Assembly (NCBI GenBank): GCA_947259315.1
Contig: CAMYLR010000003.1
Location: 110,001-174,000, forward strand
Source of the DNA: an uncultured Gemmatimonadales bacterium
GTDB lineage: Bacteria > Gemmatimonadota > Gemmatimonadetes > JACCXV01 > JAHWKZ01
DNA length: 64,000 bases
Direction of reading: 5' to 3'
The position numbers were made by a program, and so were the translations under genes. Shown here one piece after another: positions 51,361-60,514 of this stretch; the first letter of the stretch is position 1; each line of letters begins with the position of its first letter. Under the pieces are notes generated by a model. That model did not search any database. It saw only the letters and a list, made by a program, of their open reading frames with translations, and was not told the origin of the DNA.

Positions 51361-53633
51361 CCGTCGTCTTGATCCCCGTGCAGATGACATCGGTACTGCG
51401 GTTCGGTGCCCTCGACAAAAACTTCGTAACGCGTTTCCAGGCAGCCCGGGGTCGCCAGTTCTCCAGTTTCTGCGTCGACATCGACGATCACGATGTTCCT
51501 GGGTGCCGGAAACGCCGGGCTCCGATCGCCGATCCCCGATCTTTTCATGAAGTCGACCCAGATCGGCAGCGCCGCCCGGCCGCCGTACAAACCGATCGGC
51601 TGGTTGTCATCGTAACCGACCCAGACCAAGGCCACAGTCTCCGGGGTGTACCCCACGAACCAAGCGTCGCGAGTCGAGTTCGTTGTCCCGGTCTTACCCG
51701 CGGCGCGACCAGAGTAGCCGAGCGCACGGGCGCGTTGGGCGGTGCCGGAGTCGAACACATCCTGCAGCATGTTGTTGACGAGGTACACTGCGTCGGCCGG
51801 CGCCACGCGGTCCATGTTGACCTCGCGGTGCTGCAGCACCCGGCCGCGGTTGTCGACAGCCGCGAGAATCGAGAGCGGCTCGGTTCGGATACCGCCGTTG
51901 GCGAACGTCGAGTACGCCGATGCGAGCTCCAGCGGTGTCACCTCGAAGGCGCCTAGCGCGATCGAGGGAACGGCCTGCAATCGGCTTCCGATCCCGGCTT
52001 CGCGGGCGGTTCGCGTCACTCGGTTCAGCCCCACATCGAGCGCCAATCGGCTGGTAGCGATGTTCATCGATTTGGTGAGCGCCGCGCGCAACGAGACGGG
52101 ACCGTGCGTCTCGTTGTCGTAGTTGTTTGGCGACCACACCTCGCCGCCGGAAACGACCTCGAACGGGGTGTCATCGATCGTCGTCGCCGGGCTCCAGCGA
52201 TCAGGCTCGAGGAACGCCGTCAGGTAGACGAACGGCTTGAACGTCGAACCTGGTTGTCGCTGAGCTTGCTCGGCGCGGTTGAACTGGGACGCCTGGTAGT
52301 CCCGCCCGCCAACCATCGCGCGCACAAAACCGGTACGTGGATCGACTACGACCAGCGCGCCCTCGAGCTCTCCGGCGCGGTTCGCGAGCCGAGGGTAGTC
52401 GGTTTCGAGCTTTTCGAGGCCTTCCACCAACGCTCGCTCGGCGGAGATCTGAGCCCCCATGTCTAGGGTCGTGAAAATCCTGAGTCCTTCGGTCTGGAGC
52501 AGCTCCCGCGGATACCGACTCGCCAGCTCGCTGAGCACGAAGTCGACGAAATAGGGGGCGTCGTTGAAGCGTCTGTCCTCACCCCGAACGTTGAGCGGCT
52601 CGGTCCTGGCGCGTGCAAACTGATCGTCGGTGAGCCTGTTCTGATGGTGCATCAAGGTCAGGACCAGATCGCGTCGCCCCTTCGCACGCTCGGGATGTCG
52701 GTGCGGATTGTACCTGCCGGGATCGCGAATCAGCCCGGCCAGCGTGGCGGCCTGTGGAAGATCGACTTCGCGCACTGACTTGCCAAAGTAGTGACGCGCT
52801 GCCTGCTCGATTCCCATGATCGACGAAGCTCCGCGCTGACCGAGATAGATTTCGTTCAGATACGCTTCGAGGATCTCGTGCTTCGAGTACTTGGCTTCGA
52901 GGATCAACGCCATCACCGCCTCCATCAGCTTGCGGCGGTATGTGCGCTCGGAGGTCAGGTAGTAGTTCTTGACCAGCTGCTGAGTGATCGTCGATCCGCC
53001 CTGCATGGTGCGTCGAGCGCGGAGATTGACCAGCGAGGCACCGACCATCCGTATCGGGTCGAGGCCGGGGTGGCTGTGGTAGCGCGCATCCTCGACCGCC
53101 AGGATCGCCTGAACGACGTAGGCTGGGATCTCCTCTAGATCGATCGGCGTGCGGTCCTCCATGTGCTGATCGAAGATGACACCGATCACCTCCGGCTGGA
53201 GTGCGGCGTTGCTCAGCTCATTGCCCGTGCGTGCGTTGGTTATGCTGCGAACGACCTGACGCCGAGTGCGGATGCGAATCGGATACGCCGGATTGGTGCC
53301 ATCCGGATAGTCAAATGCGTGCAGGTAGACGAGCCACTCGCCGTCGTTGCGCGCGTACTCGCCAGGCTCATCGATCTCACCCGCCTGCTCTAGGTACCCC
53401 AACCGCTTGAGACGTGCCTCGAAGTCCTCGTCGCTCAGCGGTTTTCCCGGGAACAGCAGAAAAGCGTCGGAGAACACCTTCGACGGGACATTCCACTTGC
53501 GGCCCTCCCATTTCGACGTCACCCGGCGTTCGAGCATGACCGAGTACACCCCGATCGAGACGGCGCCGATAATGAGAATCGGGAACGCGACCAGCACCCA
53601 CGTGGGTGGGCGCCACTTGATGCGGTTGATCAT
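51345..53633 (-). CDS. Class A penicillin-binding protein (PBP1-type)
   Basis: Bifunctional peptidoglycan synthase of about 762 residues. One N-terminal membrane helix (WVLVAFPILIIGAVSIGVY) is followed by a UB2H-like region. The glycosyltransferase domain has AVEDARYHSHPGLD with catalytic Glu181, then MQGGSTITQQLVKNYYL and KHEILEAYLNEIYLGQRG. The transpeptidase motifs are STFK in QPGSTFKPF, SMN in TKSMNIATS and KTG in AGKTGTTNSTRDAWFVG. The architecture resembles PBP1b. ATG at 53633 was chosen; a GTG at 53669 would add 12 residues. The TPR lipoprotein gene overlaps its 3' end. Confidence 0.94.
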   Translation of the reverse strand: MINRIKWRPPTWVLVAFPILIIGAVSIGVYSVMLERRVTSKWEGRKWNVPSKVFSDAFLLFPGKPLSDEDFEARLKRLGYLEQAGEIDEPGEYARNDGEWLVYLHAFDYPDGTNPAYPIRIRTRRQVVRSITNARTGNELSNAALQPEVIGVIFDQHMEDRTPIDLEEIPAYVVQAILAVEDARYHSHPGLDPIRMVGASLVNLRARRTMQGGSTITQQLVKNYYLTSERTYRRKLMEAVMALILEAKYSKHEILEAYLNEIYLGQRGASSIMGIEQAARHYFGKSVREVDLPQAATLAGLIRDPGRYNPHRHPERAKGRRDLVLTLMHHQNRLTDDQFARARTEPLNVRGEDRRFNDAPYFVDFVLSELASRYPRELLQTEGLRIFTTLDMGAQISAERALVEGLEKLETDYPRLANRAGELEGALVVVDPRTGFVRAMVGGRDYQASQFNRAEQAQRQPGSTFKPFVYLTAFLEPDRWSPATTIDDTPFEVVSGGEVWSPNNYDNETHGPVSLRAALTKSMNIATSRLALDVGLNRVTRTAREAGIGSRLQAVPSIALGAFEVTPLELASAYSTFANGGIRTEPLSILAAVDNRGRVLQHREVNMDRVAPADAVYLVNNMLQDVFDSGTAQRARALGYSGRAAGKTGTTNSTRDAWFVGYTPETVALVWVGYDDNQPIGLYGGRAALPIWVDFMKRSGIGDRSPAFPAPRNIVIVDVDAETGELATPGCLETRYEVFVEGTEPQYRCHLHGDQDDGWWIF

Positions 53634-53715
53634 ACGCGAATCCAGTTTCAGATGCGGGAGGCGCAGCACGGCTGTCTACAATCTACACCGCGGCGATTCA
53701 AAAGGTCGGGCCGTG

Positions 53716-54678
53716 TTACCTTTTGACGACCTGGTCGAGCACGCGCAACCAGTTACCACCGAGGATCTTGTGGAGATTCTGGCCGGTCTGGCCCCGACGC
53801 TCGAGTTCGGCGGCGATGAGCGGAAGATCCTCGACTCCGTGAAACCCGGACGGCAACCTCGGGACGCCATCCATGTCCGAGCCGAGCGCGGCGTGTTCGA
53901 CGCCGGCTACATCGACGACCCGCTCGATGTGGTCGACGATCACCGTCCAGTCTGGGTCGGGGCTCCCGGGTGCGAGGTAATCGGAGAAGAAGTTGATCCC
54001 GATGAGGCCGCCGTTCCCGGCTATCGCGCGCAGTTGATCATCGGAGACGTTACGTGGATGGGGCCCATGTGCTTCGGTGGCTGAGTGGCTCACTACGATC
54101 GGATGGCTCGTGCGCTCGATGACATCCCGGAACGTGGTTGGCGCCGCGTGAGATAGATCGATCACCATCCCGATGTCGTTCATCGCGTCGACGACGCTTT
54201 CTCCAAACGGGGATAGCCCACCGAAAACGGGCTCATCGCCGGCGGCATCGCCCAAAGCGTTGGTGTGCATCCAAGTCAGCGTGAGGTAGCGAGCGCCGTG
54301 ATCGTACAGCAACTCGACATTGGCCACGCGTTCCTCAAGTGCGTCGCCATTCTCGACGCCGGCCAGAAGGGCGATCCGTTCATTCGCGGCGGCAGTGACG
54401 ACATCGGCGGCGGTGGTGGCAAAGACCAGGCGGTCGGCATGCGCAGCAGCGGTCTCTTGGACTAACGACAGCAGGTCCCGAGCCCGCTCAAAGGCGCGAT
54501 CGGGTCCAACATCAGGGTCGACCCACGCGGCCATGAAGACCGCGTCCAACCCACCATCGACCATGCGTGGCAGATCGACGTGATTGGACGTCCCTCGGGC
54601 ACCAAAATCGATCCCATCGTCTGCGATCCTGAGCGGGGTGTCGATGTGCCCGTCGAGCACCAGTGCGTCCCGGTACAA
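53716..54678 (-). CDS. Membrane dipeptidase (M19 family), TTG start
   Basis: Zinc dipeptidase of the M19/renal dipeptidase family, 320 residues. Metal ligands appear in order: DGHIDTP (His11, Asp13), GVENGDAL with the bridging Glu, IDLSHAAPTTFRDVI, HSATEAHGPHPRNVSDDQL and LGSDMDGVPRLP with the late Asp. The start YRDALVLDGHID is usual for the family. TTG at 54678 follows GGAGG by 8 bases; an ATG at 54759 lies inside a terminator-like hairpin and would add a Pro-rich, non-homologous lead. No signal peptide is seen with this start, so it is probably cytoplasmic. Confidence 0.92.
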   Translation of the reverse strand: MYRDALVLDGHIDTPLRIADDGIDFGARGTSNHVDLPRMVDGGLDAVFMAAWVDPDVGPDRAFERARDLLSLVQETAAAHADRLVFATTAADVVTAAANERIALLAGVENGDALEERVANVELLYDHGARYLTLTWMHTNALGDAAGDEPVFGGLSPFGESVVDAMNDIGMVIDLSHAAPTTFRDVIERTSHPIVVSHSATEAHGPHPRNVSDDQLRAIAGNGGLIGINFFSDYLAPGSPDPDWTVIVDHIERVVDVAGVEHAALGSDMDGVPRLPSGFHGVEDLPLIAAELERRGQTGQNLHKILGGNWLRVLDQVVKR

Positions 54679-54737
54679 CTGTGGCCCTCCGTTTTCTCGG
54701 GTCGAGGGAACGATACCCGGCGGGTCACGGGGGGGCC

Positions 54738-54809
54738 AAAAAGATAGGCGGCCCGCCATATATCGACGGGCCGCCAAATGCGGCTTCTGCCGGGTCAAAC
54801 AGAAACCGC
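54738..54809 (-). promoter_or_regulatory. Attenuator-like leader of the M19 dipeptidase gene
   Basis: On the minus strand, GCGGTTTCT (54809-54801) can pair with AGAAGCCGC (54788-54780). The GCCGC of that second arm can alternatively pair with GCGGC in the 5' arm of a terminator-like hairpin, GGCGGCCCG (54775-54767) with CGGGCCGCC (54755-54747), which is followed by TATCTTTTT. The mutually exclusive pairings 60-130 bases before the TTG start have the layout of a transcription attenuator. Confidence 0.5.
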
Positions 54810-54954
54810 TTGTGATCCCCGGAAGGGGGGCTCCCGGGAATCGGGCCAGGCTATGGACGTGACGCCCCCTGGCATCCGATAAAAGAGACGACCCCCGGCA
54901 GGCGTTTATTCCACCCGACTCGATCCCTGGTAGCGGCTCGCACGCCGGAGCCGT

Positions 54955-54983
54955 TTGCCGATCTCCGACCCCCTGGCTACTGT
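54955..54983 (+). promoter_or_regulatory. Candidate promoter of the Fe-S oxidoreductase gene
   Basis: TTGCCG at 54955-54960 and TACTGT at 54978-54983 are 17 bases apart, about 50 bases before the start codon at 55036. The match is moderate. Confidence 0.35.
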
Positions 54984-55035
54984 CCGTCTCCATGGCCGAT
55001 CCGTACGTGCGAGTCTGTCACGGAGGAGTACAAGG

Positions 55036-56895
55036 ATGACCTTTGGTGGCTGGGAGAAAGCTCTCCTCGGGGTGCTGCTCGCCGTTTCGCTAGCTCTGAC
55101 GCTCAACGAGCTGGCCCCCAAGTTCCGCTTCATCCTCGCCGGCCACTCCGACCGCGCGAGAACGAACCACCTGGGCAGGCGGATCGCCCGGGTGATCGTA
55201 GAAGTCTTCCTGCAGTGGAGAGTGATCAAGGGACGGCCGATAGTCGGCACGCTGCATGCCTTGGTGTTCTTTGGCTTCGTCCTGTTCGCTCTCGAGACGA
55301 CCGATCACTTTCTCGAGCCTTTTCACGTGCCGCTGCTGGCGTTCCTGTTTGGCAGCGCGGAAGGAGCGGTCAAGCTCTTTTTGGCCGCCGTGGCGGTGCT
55401 CGTCATCATCGGCATCACCGGGCTTTTTATCCGCCGCTTCTTCATGGTGGCTATCTCGCCCGATCCCAAGTCGTGGAGCTCGGGTCTGGTGGCGGTCATG
55501 ATCGTCGTACTGATGGCGACGTATCTGTATGGCCTCACCGAGGCGACCGGGCTGGAGAAACCAAACTGGTGGGTGCATGCGGTCGTCATCCTGGCCTTCC
55601 CGCCGCTGATAACTCGGTCGAAACACCTCCACATCCTGATGGCGCCGATCAATGTGTTCTTCCGGCGTGACCGGCTCGGAGACTATCTGCCCCTCAATCT
55701 GGACCTCGATGCGCTGGCGGAGAGCGAGGAAGAGGTGACGCTAGGGCTCGAGTCGATGAACGATACGCCGTGGAAGATGCGTATGGACTTCGTCACCTGT
55801 GTCGAGTGCAAGCGATGTACGGAGCAATGTCCGGCTGCGATCTCGGGTCAGGAGCTCAGCCCGATGGAGTTCATACTCGATGGTCGTGGCATGATCGGGA
55901 AGGAAGGCGAGGTCATCGGCAACGTCATTAGCACGACCGCGCTGGGCCAATGCACGAGCTGCGGCGCCTGCGAGAACGTCTGTCCGACCGGGATCGAGCA
56001 CCTCGACGTGTTGATCGGCGCGAAACGCGCCCAAGCGCTGGTCTCGGGTCGGGACATGGTGGCCGGTGAATTTCTGGAGACGATAGAGCGGCACGGCAAT
56101 CCGTTCTCGGAACCGGCGAGCGCGCGGCGCGATCTCATCGAAGAGCTCGGCATACCGCTCTACCGCAAAGGCGAAACCGAGTATTTGCTCTGGATGGGCT
56201 GCACGTGGGCTTACAACCAGGATGCTCGTACGAGCTTGATGGCGATGATCAAAGTGCTCGAGCAGGCCGGGGTCAGCTATGGCGTCTTACAGGAGGAGTC
56301 GTGCAGTGGACACCACTCGAGACGTCAGGGGGAGGAGCTCCAGTTTCAAACTCTGGCCGCGGAGAACATCGAGCGTTTCACCGACCAGGCGGTCAGCAAG
56401 ATCGTGGCACCGTGTCCCCACTGTTTGCACACGTTCAGACGCGAGTATCCCACCGTCACCAGTGATCTTTCGGTGGAGACGATTCACCACTCCGAGCTGC
56501 TGCTGGAGTTGATCCGTGACGGCAAGATCAATCTCGAGTCGAAGTCAATGAACGGACGCAAGCTGACCTACCACGATCCCTGCTACTTGGGTCGCTACGA
56601 AGACAGCTACGACGAGCCGCGCGACGTGATCCGCGAAGCCGGGTTCGAGATCGCGGAGTTGCCGCGGAACAGGGAACGATCGTTCTGTTGCGGTGGTGGC
56701 AGCGCGGGTTTCATTCGTGAACAGGACGTGGAGTTCCGTGTCGACCAGGAACGCAAGCGCGAGATCGTGGATTCTGGGGCCGAAGTGCTGATCACGGGTT
56801 GCCCCGAGTGCAAGATGATGCTGGACGCGGCCGTCGATGAGACGATGGATCTCGTCGAACTGGTCGAACGGACGAGCCGCCCGAACTCCCCCTGA
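55036..56895 (+). CDS. Membrane-bound (Fe-S) oxidoreductase, HdrD-like with cytochrome b-type domain
   Basis: A 619-residue redox protein. Residues 1-220 hold about five to six membrane helices with histidines (IVGTLHALVFFGFVLFALETTDH), like the NarI/HdrE-type cytochrome b domain. Two [4Fe-4S] motifs follow: CVECKRCTEQCP and CTSCGACENVCP. The C-terminal half has two CCG-type domains: MGCTWAYNQ, EESCSGHHSRRQGEELQFQTLA and PCPHCLHTFRREYP in the first, HDPCYLGRYED and FCCGGGSAGF in the second. Such proteins move electrons between the quinone pool and a soluble partner, often with ETF or acyl-CoA dehydrogenases; the partner is not visible. The ATG follows GGAGGAG. Confidence 0.9.
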   Translation: MTFGGWEKALLGVLLAVSLALTLNELAPKFRFILAGHSDRARTNHLGRRIARVIVEVFLQWRVIKGRPIVGTLHALVFFGFVLFALETTDHFLEPFHVPLLAFLFGSAEGAVKLFLAAVAVLVIIGITGLFIRRFFMVAISPDPKSWSSGLVAVMIVVLMATYLYGLTEATGLEKPNWWVHAVVILAFPPLITRSKHLHILMAPINVFFRRDRLGDYLPLNLDLDALAESEEEVTLGLESMNDTPWKMRMDFVTCVECKRCTEQCPAAISGQELSPMEFILDGRGMIGKEGEVIGNVISTTALGQCTSCGACENVCPTGIEHLDVLIGAKRAQALVSGRDMVAGEFLETIERHGNPFSEPASARRDLIEELGIPLYRKGETEYLLWMGCTWAYNQDARTSLMAMIKVLEQAGVSYGVLQEESCSGHHSRRQGEELQFQTLAAENIERFTDQAVSKIVAPCPHCLHTFRREYPTVTSDLSVETIHHSELLLELIRDGKINLESKSMNGRKLTYHDPCYLGRYEDSYDEPRDVIREAGFEIAELPRNRERSFCCGGGSAGFIREQDVEFRVDQERKREIVDSGAEVLITGCPECKMMLDAAVDETMDLVELVERTSRPNSP

Positions 56896-56933
56896 CCTGA
56901 TCCTTGAAAGGTGACGACAAGCTCTCGACGGCG

Positions 56934-57752
56934 ATGACCCGTCGCCGGTTTCTGACCGCGCTTTCGATAGCCGGAGTCGGGTCGGTGCTCGGCGTGGAGG
57001 GCTTGGTGCTCGGGCCACACCGCTTGACGATCACCCGACATCAGGTCGCAAGCCCCGCGGGAGAGTCCGGGACCCCGCTACGGATCGTTCAGCTGACCGA
57101 CCTCCACCTGCGGGGGCTGGGCGAGTACCAGGAGCGCATCGCGGCCGAGGTCAACACCCTCGACGCGGATGTCCTCGTGCTGACGGGTGACTCGATCGAT
57201 CAACAGAAGCGGTTGGATGTGCTGGGTACTTTTCTCGATTGGCTCGAGAGCCCGCACAAATACGCGATCCTCGGGAACTGGGAGCGGTGGATATTCGGCG
57301 ACGACATCGGACCACTGGAATCGATCTACGCCGCCCGCGACACGCGGTTGCTCGTCAACGAGTCCGTTGAGCACGAGCATCGGGGGCGCTCACTGCTCAT
57401 TACCGGGCTTGACGACTACATCGGCGGCGAAGCCGATTACGAGTTGGCGGTCGGCGATCATCCGGCACCGACCAACCACGTCTTGCTGCAGCACTGTCCG
57501 GAGTTTCGTGACCATCTCGACTCGACCACGCGGAACCCAGACCTGATGCTGGCCGGTCACACCCACGGGGGACAGGTGCAGCTCCTCGGAGTCGCCCCGG
57601 TGCGACCGCGCGGCAGCGGACGGTACGTCCAGGGTTGGTACCGTGATCGCGAGCCCCACCTCTATGTGTCCCCCGGTTTGGGGACGGTCCTCGTGCCGGT
57701 GCGGCTCGGCGCTCCGCCGGAGATCGCCGTCTTCGATTGGATGGTCGCGTAA
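56934..57752 (+). CDS. Tat-exported metallophosphoesterase
   Basis: A calcineurin-like phosphoesterase of 272 residues. The N-terminus MTRRRFLTALSIAGVGSVLG is a twin-arginine signal. Metal motifs are LTDLHLRGLG, LTGDSID, LGNWE (the GN-H/W block with Trp), and AGHTHGGQVQL near residue 215; VSPGLGTVLVPVRLGAPPEIAVF ends the domain. It resembles YaeI/YkuE-type phosphodiesterases acting outside the cytoplasm. A TTG at 56904 could add ten residues in front. The next gene starts in a TAATG overlap with its stop. Confidence 0.9.
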   Translation: MTRRRFLTALSIAGVGSVLGVEGLVLGPHRLTITRHQVASPAGESGTPLRIVQLTDLHLRGLGEYQERIAAEVNTLDADVLVLTGDSIDQQKRLDVLGTFLDWLESPHKYAILGNWERWIFGDDIGPLESIYAARDTRLLVNESVEHEHRGRSLLITGLDDYIGGEADYELAVGDHPAPTNHVLLQHCPEFRDHLDSTTRNPDLMLAGHTHGGQVQLLGVAPVRPRGSGRYVQGWYRDREPHLYVSPGLGTVLVPVRLGAPPEIAVFDWMVA

Positions 57753-58294
57753 TGGGCGTCACCGACGGGGTGGTCCAAAGTCGGTGGCTGGCTCGACGGG
57801 CAGCAGCGTGGGTCGCCCGGCAGCGCGATGCGCACCGACCGTTCGCCCAGCCCCTCGACGGCCAGATGAAGGCCAGACTCGAACCCTACTTCGACGCCCG
57901 AACACTGGCACCGGTTCGGGTGCGCGAGGTTCCACGCATCGACCCGCCTTGGCCGCTGGCGATGATCGACCGCGTTCGTGAGCTACCGCTCGATTTCGAT
58001 TACCTGTGGGGCATCACATTCGTCGACACGATCCTCGTCGCGACCGACGCGGTATCGGAAGAAGAACAGATCCCAAACGTGTTCCATGAATGCGTGCACG
58101 TGGTTCAGTACACACACCTCGGGTTGGTCGGATTCATGCGCCGGTACCTGGAGGAGTGGGTGACTTCCGGTTACAGCTACTGGTCGATCGGGCTCGAACG
58201 CCACGCGTTCGATCTCCAGCGGCGGTTTTCCGATGGAGCGGCTCCGTTCCCTGTTGAGGCCGAGGTCAACGCTCGACTCGCGGTCCCGTTTTAG
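57752..58294 (+). CDS. Hypothetical HExxH protein
   Basis: A 180-residue protein of no family I can name. The centre carries IPNVFHECVHVVQYTHLG, an HExxH zinc-site motif followed by EEWVTSGYSYWSIGLERHAFDL, where a downstream Glu could complete a gluzincin-type site. It has no signal peptide or membrane segment. The ATG overlaps the stop of the phosphoesterase (TAATG), so the pair is co-translated. A role as a small zinc protease or a folded remnant of one is inference from the motif only. Confidence 0.75.
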   Translation: MGVTDGVVQSRWLARRAAAWVARQRDAHRPFAQPLDGQMKARLEPYFDARTLAPVRVREVPRIDPPWPLAMIDRVRELPLDFDYLWGITFVDTILVATDAVSEEEQIPNVFHECVHVVQYTHLGLVGFMRRYLEEWVTSGYSYWSIGLERHAFDLQRRFSDGAAPFPVEAEVNARLAVPF

Positions 58295-58304
58295 CGCGCC
58301 AGGC

Positions 58305-59603
58305 TCAGTACGGGTAAAAACCGTAGAACAGCGCGGAGAGCGCCGCCAGCACCCACATCCCGTTTGATACTTCGCGCGCCCGCCCGGACAGTGTCTTGAA
58401 TACCGCGTACGATACAAATCCGGCCGTCAGACCGATTCCGAGGTCATACGTGAACGCCATCAGCGCCAGCGTGATGAACGCCGGTGCCAGCTCGGTCAGG
58501 TCTCGGTAGTCGAGAGCGGCGGCGGGCTCCACCATGATCATGCCGACGACGATGAGCGCCGGACCGTACGCGGCCGGCGGCACCGCCGACAGGATCGGGG
58601 CGAAGAAGAGCGCCGCCAAGAACCAACCCGCGGTGACGACCGCGGTCCGGCCCGTCCGGCCGCCGGCTTCGATGCCAGCCGCGGACTCGATGTACGTTCC
58701 GCATGTCGTCGTCCCCAGGATCGAACCGGCGACGGTGGCCAGCGCGTCGCACCGGAGCGCCCGCCCCATCCCCGGTAGACGACCCTGCTCGTCGAGCATG
58801 TCGGTGCGGTAGGCGAGACCGATCAGAGTGCCGATCGTGTCGACCAGGTCGAGCACGAAGATCGTCAGGATCACCGAGATGAACCCCCAGCTCAGTGCGG
58901 CCCCCACATCGAGTTGGAGGAACGTGGCGGCGAGGCTCGGCGGCGCGCTGACGATCGCTGCGGGGATCGGCGCGAGCCCGGTCGCCATGGCCGCCAGCGC
59001 GGCGGTGAAGATTCCGATCAGGATGGCGCCGGGGACGCGTCGGACCAAGAGCGCGACGATGAGGACGAAACCCGCTGTCGCCAGCATGACCGAGGGCTCG
59101 TTGAGGTCACCGACCCTGACCGGCACGCCACCCGTGCCGGGGGTGACGATGCCTACGGTCGCGAGTCCGATCATCGCCAGAAAGAGGCCGATGCCGACTG
59201 CAAACGCGCGTTTGAGATTCTCGGGGATCGATTCCGCCAACCACTTCCGGATGCCGAAGATCGACAACATGGTGAACACGGCACCGCTCACGAACACCGC
59301 TCCCAGAGCGGTCTCCCAGCTGTGCCCCATGCGGCCGACGACGGTGTAAGCGATAAACGCATTTTGTCCCATGTAGGGGGCGATCGCGAACGGTCGATTG
59401 GCGTAGAGACCCATCAACAGCGTCCCGAACGCGGCGCTCACGATCGTCGCGACCATCGAGGCGCCAAACGGGATTCCGGCCGCCTCGAGGATCTTCGGGT
59501 TCACGACGATGATGTACGCCATCGTCGCAAACGTCGTCGTCCCGGCGAGAAACTCTCTGCGCCAAGACGAAGCGATCTCGTCTGGGGTTGCCGTAGGTGC
59601 CAT
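58305..59603 (-). CDS. NCS2 family purine/nucleobase permease (AzgA-like)
   Basis: A 432-residue transporter with about 12-14 membrane segments. The N-terminus SWRREFLAGTTTFATMAYIIVVNPKIL and MGLYANRPFAIAPYMGQNAFIAYTVV are characteristic of the AzgA (adenine/guanine/hypoxanthine) branch. TTTCGTYIESAAGIEAGGRTG contains the T-x-Y-x-E-S-A-x-G motif. It probably imports purines by proton symport. The ATG at 59603 was chosen because the upstream in-frame sequence is not membrane-like and is unlike the family. Its gene converges on the HExxH protein gene. Confidence 0.94.
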   Translation of the reverse strand: MAPTATPDEIASSWRREFLAGTTTFATMAYIIVVNPKILEAAGIPFGASMVATIVSAAFGTLLMGLYANRPFAIAPYMGQNAFIAYTVVGRMGHSWETALGAVFVSGAVFTMLSIFGIRKWLAESIPENLKRAFAVGIGLFLAMIGLATVGIVTPGTGGVPVRVGDLNEPSVMLATAGFVLIVALLVRRVPGAILIGIFTAALAAMATGLAPIPAAIVSAPPSLAATFLQLDVGAALSWGFISVILTIFVLDLVDTIGTLIGLAYRTDMLDEQGRLPGMGRALRCDALATVAGSILGTTTCGTYIESAAGIEAGGRTGRTAVVTAGWFLAALFFAPILSAVPPAAYGPALIVVGMIMVEPAAALDYRDLTELAPAFITLALMAFTYDLGIGLTAGFVSYAVFKTLSGRAREVSNGMWVLAALSALFYGFYPY

Positions 59604-59721
59604 GTCGCTGAGCGATCCTAGTAAGACGTTTCCGTGGTCGCCATGCGCTACCGACCCTCCCCGTGGCGGGCACGACCGGTTATTCTCTTGATCGACTCGC
59701 AATCCAGCAGGGAGGTATGCG

Positions 59722-60117
59722 TTGAACGAACAGGCCTCGTCGTCAGAAACCACCGGCTTGGACCCCAAGCTCGGGGGGCTATTGAGCTACGTTGTTCCGC
59801 CGATCACCGGGATCGTCCTTTTTCTGATGGAGAAAAAGGATGAAGTCATTCGCTGGCACGCCGCACAGTCGATCGTGTTCGGTGTCGCGTGGGTCGCGCT
59901 GTGGGTCATCTTCACGGTGTTCTCGACGATCTTGTCGGCCATCGTCCCGATCCTCGGTACGCTGATCGGCTTCTTGATCTGGATCGTTCTCGTTATCGGC
60001 GCGTTCATCCTGTGGGTGATCTGCCTGATCAAGGGGTACTCTGGGGAGAAGTGGCGCATGCCGTTGCTGGCGCAGTACGCGGACCGCATCGTGGCCCCCA
60101 AGCCGGCAAGCCCCTAG
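59722..60117 (+). CDS. DUF4870 family membrane protein
   Basis: A 131-residue integral membrane protein. KLGGLLSYVVPPITGIVLFLMEKK followed by EVIRWHAAQSIVFGVAWVALWVI is the DUF4870 signature (first helix, then the polar-then-hydrophobic WHAAQ block), and a third and fourth hydrophobic segment follow. The function is unknown. The TTG start has GGAGGT five bases upstream. A small zincin gene starts 12 bases after its stop. Confidence 0.87.
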   Translation: MNEQASSSETTGLDPKLGGLLSYVVPPITGIVLFLMEKKDEVIRWHAAQSIVFGVAWVALWVIFTVFSTILSAIVPILGTLIGFLIWIVLVIGAFILWVICLIKGYSGEKWRMPLLAQYADRIVAPKPASP

Positions 60118-60129
60118 CCACACGGCTCC

Positions 60130-60513
60130 TTGCTCGACGTATCAGCCGAGCGGTTCGAGGCCCTCGTGTCGAAGGCGTTGGACCGCCTGCCGGCCGAATT
60201 CGTCGAGCACCTCGAGAATGTGTCGGTCGTGATCGAAGAGACGCCTGATCCGGATCTCCTGGCGTCGGTGGGTCTCGATCCGGACGATCCAGAAGATGTG
60301 TTGTTCGGACTGTACGAGGGCGTGCCGCTGACCGAACGTCACCACGACGACGTATTGCTTCCCGACCAGATCACGATCTTTTGGCGACCGCTGCTGGAAT
60401 GGGCCGAATCGGAGGACGAAGTCGTCGAGGAAGTGCGGGTCACCGTACTCCACGAGATCGGCCATTTCTTCGGGTTGGACGAAGATCGCCTGGACGAGCT
60501 TGGCTACGCTTGA
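60130..60513 (+). CDS. Small zincin-like metallopeptidase family protein
   Basis: A 127-residue protein of the minimal metalloprotease (TTHA0227-like) group. FEALVSKALDRLPAEFVEHLENVSVVIEE and YEGVPLTER lead to VTVLHEIGHFFGLDEDRLDELGY, with HExxH followed by GLDE. Peptidase activity of this family is generally weak or unproven. The start is TTG. It probably shares a transcript with the DUF4870 gene and converges on the ArnT-like gene one base away. Confidence 0.88.
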   Translation: MLDVSAERFEALVSKALDRLPAEFVEHLENVSVVIEETPDPDLLASVGLDPDDPEDVLFGLYEGVPLTERHHDDVLLPDQITIFWRPLLEWAESEDEVVEEVRVTVLHEIGHFFGLDEDRLDELGYA

Positions 60514-60514
60514 T

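Larger units (their letters stand above)
54679..55035. other. Divergent intergenic region, 357 bases
   Basis: No protein gene is supported here. It holds the M19 leader with several hairpins, including a terminator-like one, and a candidate rightward promoter (54955-54983) for the Fe-S oxidoreductase. Other small inverted repeats occur on the minus strand (GCCAGG with CCTGGC, CCCGG with CCGGG). I recognise no known riboswitch family. Confidence 0.6.

Noticed and set aside
54747..54775. Start codon ATG at 54759 for the M19 dipeptidase
   Set aside because: It lies within the loop of a perfect 9-bp hairpin, has no ribosome site, and adds a Pro-rich lead not typical of the family; the TTG at 54678 has GGAGG.
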